Assembly: GCA_964515175.1 (NCBI GenBank)
Contig: CAZEUR010000016.1
Location: forward strand, 1 to 26,956
Direction of reading: 5' to 3'
Length of the DNA: 26,956 bases
Source: CAIWGV01 sp964515175
GTDB lineage: Bacteria; Pseudomonadota; Alphaproteobacteria; UBA7879; UBA5542
This document shows positions 22,487-26,956 of this stretch, piece by piece (position 1 is the first letter of the stretch; each line of letters begins with the position of its first letter). Under the pieces are notes generated by a model. It was not told the origin of the DNA, did not search any database, and saw only the letters and a list, made by a program, of their open reading frames with translations. The position numbers were made by a program, and so were the translations under genes.

Positions 22487-24309
22487 GCGTCTCCCTCCTT
22501 CTTTTTTGATTTCTGTTCCATAAGCTCCTGGGTTTTTGCTAAAAGATCGCGTACCTTCGGCGCAGCAAAACTGCTTCCCCACCCTTCATGCTCTCCCACA
22601 ACAACCGCTGCGTAGCGAGGCTTCTGAAGGGGTGCAAAACCTATAAATTCAGCCGTATCTCTCAAATGCCATGGTAATTGGTGACTTTCTCGGACACCTG
22701 ACAAACGCTCTTGCATAGAAATACGTTTTACCTGGGCAGTTGACGTTTTTCCTCCCATTTGGTGCTCTGGGTTCTTAATGCGCGATCCGTAAGCCGTACC
22801 CGTTGGATCTGTGACCGTTTTTCCCAAACTTTCAGCGACAAACTTAATATGATCTGGATTGATTCCTAGGGACGGGTTATTGGGAATTTTCCCCTTTTCT
22901 AACTTCAGACGGGGGGTAATTTTATATCCCCCATTGGCGATCTCGCCCATCATAACTGCCTGCTGCAGAGGTGTCATCAGAACATAAGCTTGTCCAATGG
23001 CTGTGAGCACTGTATCTCCCACACGCCACTCTTCATGACGCACCCGCTTTTTCCACTCAGGATCTGCAATAAACCCGGTTTTCTCTCCTGGAAGATCAAT
23101 CCCTGTCTTCTGACCAATTCCGAGTTTACGCGCCATATCAATAATAGCTTCCGCCCCAATCCGTCGTGCAATTTGGTAAAAATAAACGTCACAGGATCGA
23201 TAGAGAGCCTCTGCCATATTCACGTGCCCGTGCCCTTCATGACGCCAGCAATGGAATTTATGTTTTCCCAGCATCATGAATCCAGGGCAATGTATTTTTT
23301 CATCCGCAGACACGCCTGCTTTCAATGCCGCCAACGCCATGACAATTTTAAAAGAGGACCCGGGACTATATTGACCAGAGATCACTTTGTTAATCATGGG
23401 CGCCAAAGAATTTCCCATCAATTCTTTCCAATCCTGACTTCGGATGCCGTTGAAAAATATATGAGGATCATAACTTGGATTCGAGATCAAACAGAGAACC
23501 TCTCCTGTTTCAATATCGATAACAGCGGCGGCTGTGCTCTTATAGGGTGCCAGTAATTTTCCAGCGTATTCTTGAAGATCTTTATCTATGGTAAGTTTGA
23601 AATCTTGTCCAGGTCTTGAGTCTATGGTTTCCAACTCTCGGATCACCCGCCCCCGGGCATTTACCTCAACGGATTTCTGTCCATTAATCCCTTTTATTGA
23701 CTCTTCATAAAATCCCTCAATTCCATTTTTGCCAATTTTGGCGCCCGGGATTGAAAGGAGTTTATCCGCCTTTGCCTCCTCAATGCTAGGAGTTGAAATA
23801 TATCCAATGAGATGAGCTGCTGAATCCTTTAAAATATAATCACGTGCCCGGATTTCTTCCGTATAGAGCCCTGGCCAATCGAGAGCATGTATTTCTATTT
23901 TCGAAATTTGGTCCCAGGTAATATTGTTTTTCAAAATGATCGGCATGAAACGAGGCCTTTTTTTGATCTCTTTCAAGATCTTTTGCACCTCCTCATCCCC
24001 CAATCCTAAAATGGGCCGTACAGCATTAATGAGCTCTTTTGTCTGTGTTGAGTTTTCTTGCAAAATCACGGCTCGAAAAGTTTCTCTGTTTTTCACAACA
24101 GGTTCCCCCCAGCGATCCAAAATATGACCTCTTTGGGCAAATTGAATACGAAGTCGCGTTCTGTTTTCTTCTGCTAAATTTTTATAGCGCTCGGAATAAA
24201 ACACCTGCAAAGCAAACAAACGACCCACAATAATAAGCAGAACAACTCCCTGGAAGAAGGCCACCCAGAGAAGCCGCTGCAGAAATGAGGACTGATTGTG
24301 TTGGGCCAT
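22483..24309 (-). CDS. mrdA: penicillin-binding protein 2 (elongation transpeptidase)
   Basis: PBP2 cross-links peptidoglycan during side-wall growth. The 608-residue class B PBP has a membrane anchor (about 12-36), a pedestal domain (RGHILDRWGEPVVKNRETFR) and a transpeptidase domain. Active-site motifs are S318-S-F-K321 (SPGSSFK), S372-C-D374 in place of SxN as is usual for PBP2, and K521-T-S523 where KTG is expected. Cys341, Cys354, His357 and His360 cluster in a loop that might bind metal. GAGGAAC precedes the ATG. It sits nine bases after mreD and overlaps rodA by four bases. The KTG-to-KTS change is the one odd point; otherwise the protein looks intact. Confidence 0.96.
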   Translation of the reverse strand: MAQHNQSSFLQRLLWVAFFQGVVLLIIVGRLFALQVFYSERYKNLAEENRTRLRIQFAQRGHILDRWGEPVVKNRETFRAVILQENSTQTKELINAVRPILGLGDEEVQKILKEIKKRPRFMPIILKNNITWDQISKIEIHALDWPGLYTEEIRARDYILKDSAAHLIGYISTPSIEEAKADKLLSIPGAKIGKNGIEGFYEESIKGINGQKSVEVNARGRVIRELETIDSRPGQDFKLTIDKDLQEYAGKLLAPYKSTAAAVIDIETGEVLCLISNPSYDPHIFFNGIRSQDWKELMGNSLAPMINKVISGQYSPGSSFKIVMALAALKAGVSADEKIHCPGFMMLGKHKFHCWRHEGHGHVNMAEALYRSCDVYFYQIARRIGAEAIIDMARKLGIGQKTGIDLPGEKTGFIADPEWKKRVRHEEWRVGDTVLTAIGQAYVLMTPLQQAVMMGEIANGGYKITPRLKLEKGKIPNNPSLGINPDHIKFVAESLGKTVTDPTGTAYGSRIKNPEHQMGGKTSTAQVKRISMQERLSGVRESHQLPWHLRDTAEFIGFAPLQKPRYAAVVVGEHEGWGSSFAAPKVRDLLAKTQELMEQKSKKKEGDA

Positions 24310-24318
24310 GATTGTTCC

Positions 24319-24816
24319 TCAAAAATTTAGCTGGTTAAGCCAGCGAAGCCCTCTTTGAATCAGGGGATACATCAATCCTGAAATAAGAATGCCGATAAAA
24401 GGATCTGCAATTCCAACCCAGTGCCCATAAAATAAAGAAAGAGTTAACCATTCTAAAAGGGTCACTGCCATCATCAAAATGAAAAACATTGCCCAGACCG
24501 TATTCCGTCCAAATAAGATGAGCTTACGTTGATTGGTGACAATGGCATACAAAAGAAGAAACTTTAAAGCAGATTGCCCAAAAAGAGCACCACTCAAGGC
24601 ATCATCAAAGATACCGGCTAAAAAGACCCCATAAATTGGAAAAGAATCTCGTGCATAAAGACTCCAAAAATAGAGGACTGGCATGGCGAAAAGGGGCTCC
24701 ACTGGCAAAAATCGAAACACATGAAATTGATCCAACAGAATAGCCCCAAACAAAGTGGCCCAAATTTTGAATTGAGGAACTTGTTTGTTGATGGAAAAGG
24801 AAGAAGCGAGTCTCAT
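24319..24816 (-). CDS. mreD: rod shape-determining membrane protein MreD
   Basis: MreD is a small integral membrane part of the elongation complex. The 165-residue product is hydrophobic with about five membrane segments (for example FKIWATLFGAILLDQF, GVFLAGIFDDALSGALFGQS, YAIVTNQRKLILFG). The FAGIFxD-type segment after the second helix, here LAGIFDDALSG, is the family's most conserved part. It starts six bases after the mreC stop and ends nine bases before mrdA. Identity rests on this motif, length and its position in the operon. Confidence 0.92.
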   Translation of the reverse strand: MRLASSFSINKQVPQFKIWATLFGAILLDQFHVFRFLPVEPLFAMPVLYFWSLYARDSFPIYGVFLAGIFDDALSGALFGQSALKFLLLYAIVTNQRKLILFGRNTVWAMFFILMMAVTLLEWLTLSLFYGHWVGIADPFIGILISGLMYPLIQRGLRWLNQLNF

Positions 24817-24822
24817 AGGGAT

Positions 24823-25701
24823 CTAGCCACTTTGCATCAATTGAGGATCAAGGGAAGAAGAAACCGCCGTTACAAAAGATAACGCTTCCAAGTCTACAGC
24901 TGTTTTGATTCTAACTTTTCCATCACTAACAGACTCTACAACTCCCACTAAAACCCCTGCTGGAAAAATGCCTCCCCGTCCTGAAGTTTCAATCACATGT
25001 CCTGGCTGTATTTTCGATTCATAGGGTAGGTATTTCAACCGTGGCATATCAGTATTATCCCCCACAAGAATGGCTTGCTCATTAATTGGCTTCACAATGA
25101 CGGGGATCTTGGAGTTCAAATCTGTAAGGAGCAGGATTCTGGTTGCATGATCTGCAACCTCTAAAGTACGCCCAACTAAACCTTCTTCCGTAATAACGGG
25201 CAAATGAGTTTCCATCCCTTCCACCGACCCAGAATCGATCAAAATACTTTTTACGAAAGGACGTCCGGGATAGATAATGACCTTACCTCCCACTATTTTT
25301 CGAGGGTACCTTTCCGTCACTTTCAATAATTTTTTAAGATTTTTATTTTCTTCGCGAAGAATTCGCATGCGCGCCAAATAATCACGCAACTGTTTGTTCT
25401 CTCGAGAAAGTTCCTGGACTCTCTGGTAGGCAAAGGCCCAATCTTGTGCCCCTTGAATAACTTGGTCTGCCAAACGATTTGGAGCCCCCATGGCTTCCGC
25501 AAGAGTACTCGTTGCGTCCATAACAAAGACTCGAATCTTCCGAGACGTTTCAAAATCTGTGTAGCTCACCACCAAAGAAAAAACTGATAGGAACGAGAAA
25601 AAAGCTAAGAGAATTAAATTTCGGTAATTATGAAAGGTGGCATTGATTTTTTTTAGAAAAGGCCTCCGAACATGAAATCGCGAAGAACCTCTGTTTTCCA
25701 A
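24823..25701 (-). CDS. mreC: rod shape-determining protein MreC
   Basis: MreC links cytoplasmic MreB to the periplasmic enzymes PBP2 and RodA. The 292-residue product has a basic N-terminus, one membrane helix (YRNLILLAFFSFLSVFSLVV), a coiled coil (RVQELSRENKQLRDYLARM to NLKKLLKV) and two periplasmic beta-barrel-like subdomains (GKVIIYPGRPFVKSILIDSG, GLVGRTLEVADHATRILLLT, VIETSGRGGIFPAGVLVGVV). The start is a TTG at 25701 preceded by AGAGGAGGT; no ATG or GTG is available near it. It follows mreB by 21 bases. A TTG start may hold MreC below MreB, but this is inference. Confidence 0.94.
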   Translation of the reverse strand: MENRGSSRFHVRRPFLKKINATFHNYRNLILLAFFSFLSVFSLVVSYTDFETSRKIRVFVMDATSTLAEAMGAPNRLADQVIQGAQDWAFAYQRVQELSRENKQLRDYLARMRILREENKNLKKLLKVTERYPRKIVGGKVIIYPGRPFVKSILIDSGSVEGMETHLPVITEEGLVGRTLEVADHATRILLLTDLNSKIPVIVKPINEQAILVGDNTDMPRLKYLPYESKIQPGHVIETSGRGGIFPAGVLVGVVESVSDGKVRIKTAVDLEALSFVTAVSSSLDPQLMQSG

Positions 25702-25722
25702 AATACCTCCTCTAGGTTTCCC

Positions 25723-26766
25723 TTATACTTGGGAAATCAAAACATCTTTTAATGTACCCATATGCTCTAAGGCATATCCTGTCCCTAACACGACACAAGA
25801 CAGCGGGTCTTCCGCTGTCGATACGGGCAAATGTGTTGCATTGCGGAGCACTTGATCCAAATCCCGAAGAAGGGCCCCACCGCCCGTTAACATAATCCCT
25901 TTATCTACGATATCCGCCGACAATTCAGGGGGTGTATTTTCAAGGGCCATTTTAACCGCTTCCACAATAGCTGCCACAGGCTCTGCTAAACTTTCAGCCA
26001 CATCCCGAGATCGAATGCTGATTTCCTTTGGAATACCATTGGTCAGATCTCGTCCTTTGACTTTCATTTCTTTATCTTCGGACGGCTTGGGTGATGCGGA
26101 TCCAATCTCTTTCTTAATGCGTTCCGCACTGGATTCTCCAATTAAAAGATTATAATTACGCCGCACGTAAGAGATAATAGCTTCATCCATCTTATCTCCC
26201 CCCACACGGATGGACCGAGAATAAACAATGCCTCCCAGAGAAAGAATCGCAACCTCTGTTGTCCCTCCCCCAATATCCACAACCATGGATCCTGTAGGTT
26301 CTGTCACCGGAAGACCTGCCCCAATGGCTGCTGCCATACTTTCTTCAATCAGGAAAACAGACCGAGCCCCCGCACTTTCCGCAGACTCTTGGATGGCTCG
26401 ACGCTCCACAGCCGTTGAGCCCGAGGGCACACAAATAATAATCTGAGGACGGGCCAGCATAACCCGATTATGAATCTTTTTAATGAAGTGCTTAATCATT
26501 TCTTCCGCCACATCAAAATCAGCAATCACCCCATCCTGCAAGGGACGAATCGCTTGAATATGCCCCGGCGTTCTTCCCACCATGAGTTTTGCTTCTTCTC
26601 CAACAGCCAGAACCTGTCTTTTCCCCCCAATGGTGGACACAGCCACAACGGAAGGTTCATCCAAAACGATGCCTTTTCCCTTTACATATACTAATGTATT
26701 GGCGGTTCCTAAATCGATGGCCATATCCGAGGAGATATATCGAAAAACTTTTGATAAGAATGACAT
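25723..26766 (-). CDS. mreB: rod shape-determining actin homologue MreB
   Basis: MreB polymerises under the membrane and guides side-wall synthesis. The 347-residue product has the N-terminal membrane-binding helix (MSFLSKVFRYISSD) and the actin-fold phosphate loops: MAIDLGTANTLVYVKGKGIV, VVDIGGGTTEVAILSLGGIV and GIMLTGGGALLRDLDQVLR. It also has RPLQDGVIADFDVAEEMIK and ICVPSGSTAVERRAI. Length and motifs are normal. A weak AAGAGA precedes the ATG; the promoter candidate is at 26805-26833. It is the first gene of the operon mreB-mreC-mreD-mrdA-rodA, the usual alphaproteobacterial order. Confidence 0.98.
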   Translation of the reverse strand: MSFLSKVFRYISSDMAIDLGTANTLVYVKGKGIVLDEPSVVAVSTIGGKRQVLAVGEEAKLMVGRTPGHIQAIRPLQDGVIADFDVAEEMIKHFIKKIHNRVMLARPQIIICVPSGSTAVERRAIQESAESAGARSVFLIEESMAAAIGAGLPVTEPTGSMVVDIGGGTTEVAILSLGGIVYSRSIRVGGDKMDEAIISYVRRNYNLLIGESSAERIKKEIGSASPKPSEDKEMKVKGRDLTNGIPKEISIRSRDVAESLAEPVAAIVEAVKMALENTPPELSADIVDKGIMLTGGGALLRDLDQVLRNATHLPVSTAEDPLSCVVLGTGYALEHMGTLKDVLISQV

Positions 26767-26804
26767 GCTGTTCTCTTAATTCCATATATTTTAGCTATAT
26801 CTTA

Positions 26805-26833
26805 GTTATATCGTATGTCATGCCAACGGCCAA
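26805..26833 (-). promoter_or_regulatory. candidate mreB operon promoter
   Basis: Minus-strand TTGGCC (26828-26833, 4/6) and TATAAC (26805-26810, 5/6) are separated by 17 bases. Transcription would start near 26798, giving a leader of about 30 bases. It lies about 50 bases inside the possible mobile-element boundary at 26881. Confidence 0.45.
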
Positions 26834-26880
26834 GGTGTTTTTGAAAAAAGAGGTTAAATTTTTGAAAATTTTATTTAATA

Positions 26881-26956
26881 AGGCTGTGTAAAAGTTCAAA
26901 CAGATGTGAGACTGAGCGAGGGGGATAAGCGGAGCCATAAATAGCGAAGCGAAATC
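26881..26956. mobile_element. possible mobile-element end at the window edge
   Basis: From AGGCTGTGTAAAAG onward the composition changes from AT-rich upstream sequence to purine-rich, GC-richer DNA with repeated GCGA/AGCG words (GAGCGAGG, AGCGAAGCGAAATC). GGCTGTGTAAAA-like starts are common at insertion-sequence ends. No transposase frame is visible in the 76 bases and no target duplication can be checked, so this is tentative. Confidence 0.3.

Noticed and set aside
22487..22582. N-terminal extension of RodA into mrdA
   Set aside because: The GTG at 22486 has an ideal ribosome-binding site and a GTGA overlap with mrdA; the extension residues are not RodA-like.
1..26956. CRISPR array, tRNA or rRNA genes, prophage
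   Set aside because: No regularly spaced repeats, cloverleaf genes with CCA-type ends, rRNA segments or phage structural genes were seen on either strand by eye.

Overview
The window is AT-rich bacterial DNA whose gene content and order point to an alphaproteobacterium, most likely a host-associated lineage of the Holosporales type. This is inferred from memory of gene families. The signs are a MucR/Ros-family regulator next to rimI-tsaB-recA, a glmU-glmS pair, an mreB-mreC-mreD-mrdA-rodA block, an IS5-type transposase at one edge, and a secreted protein that resembles a eukaryotic family.

Layout. Bases 1-256 hold the N-terminus of a transposase that runs off the window. It is followed by a short regulatory or remnant zone (257-507). 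From 7400 down to 508 on the minus strand runs a compact housekeeping operon, thrS-infC-lnt-trmB. Its last gene is a 710-residue exported protein that looks like a plant/fungal IQM-type calmodulin-binding protein. A divergent region (about 7401-7652) separates this from plus-strand ihfB, rpsU and a family 90 glycosyltransferase gene broken by two frameshifts, each in a seven-base homopolymer. A minus-strand EamA transporter overlaps the 3' end of the glycosyltransferase. Minus-strand ndk-glmU-glmS (UDP-GlcNAc supply) follows, then recA-tsaB-rimI-mucR with a clear intrinsic terminator after mucR. Next comes a minus-strand cupin plus methyltransferase pair, divergent from plus-strand aspS and an MHS-type MFS transporter. 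The window closes with the minus-strand cell-elongation operon mreB-mreC-mreD-mrdA-rodA. The last 76 bases look unlike a gene and may be the end of another mobile element.

How it fits together. Most of the window is core machinery: translation (thrS, infC, aspS, rpsU, trmB, tsaB, rimI), envelope building (lnt, glmS, glmU, the mre/mrd operon), DNA maintenance (recA, ihfB) and nucleotide balance (ndk). The accessory parts are the IQM-like secreted protein, the broken GT90 gene, the cupin/methyltransferase pair and the transposon edges. No rRNA, tRNA, CRISPR array or prophage was seen. The strongest candidate for something not previously described is the IQM-like secreted protein at 508-2640.
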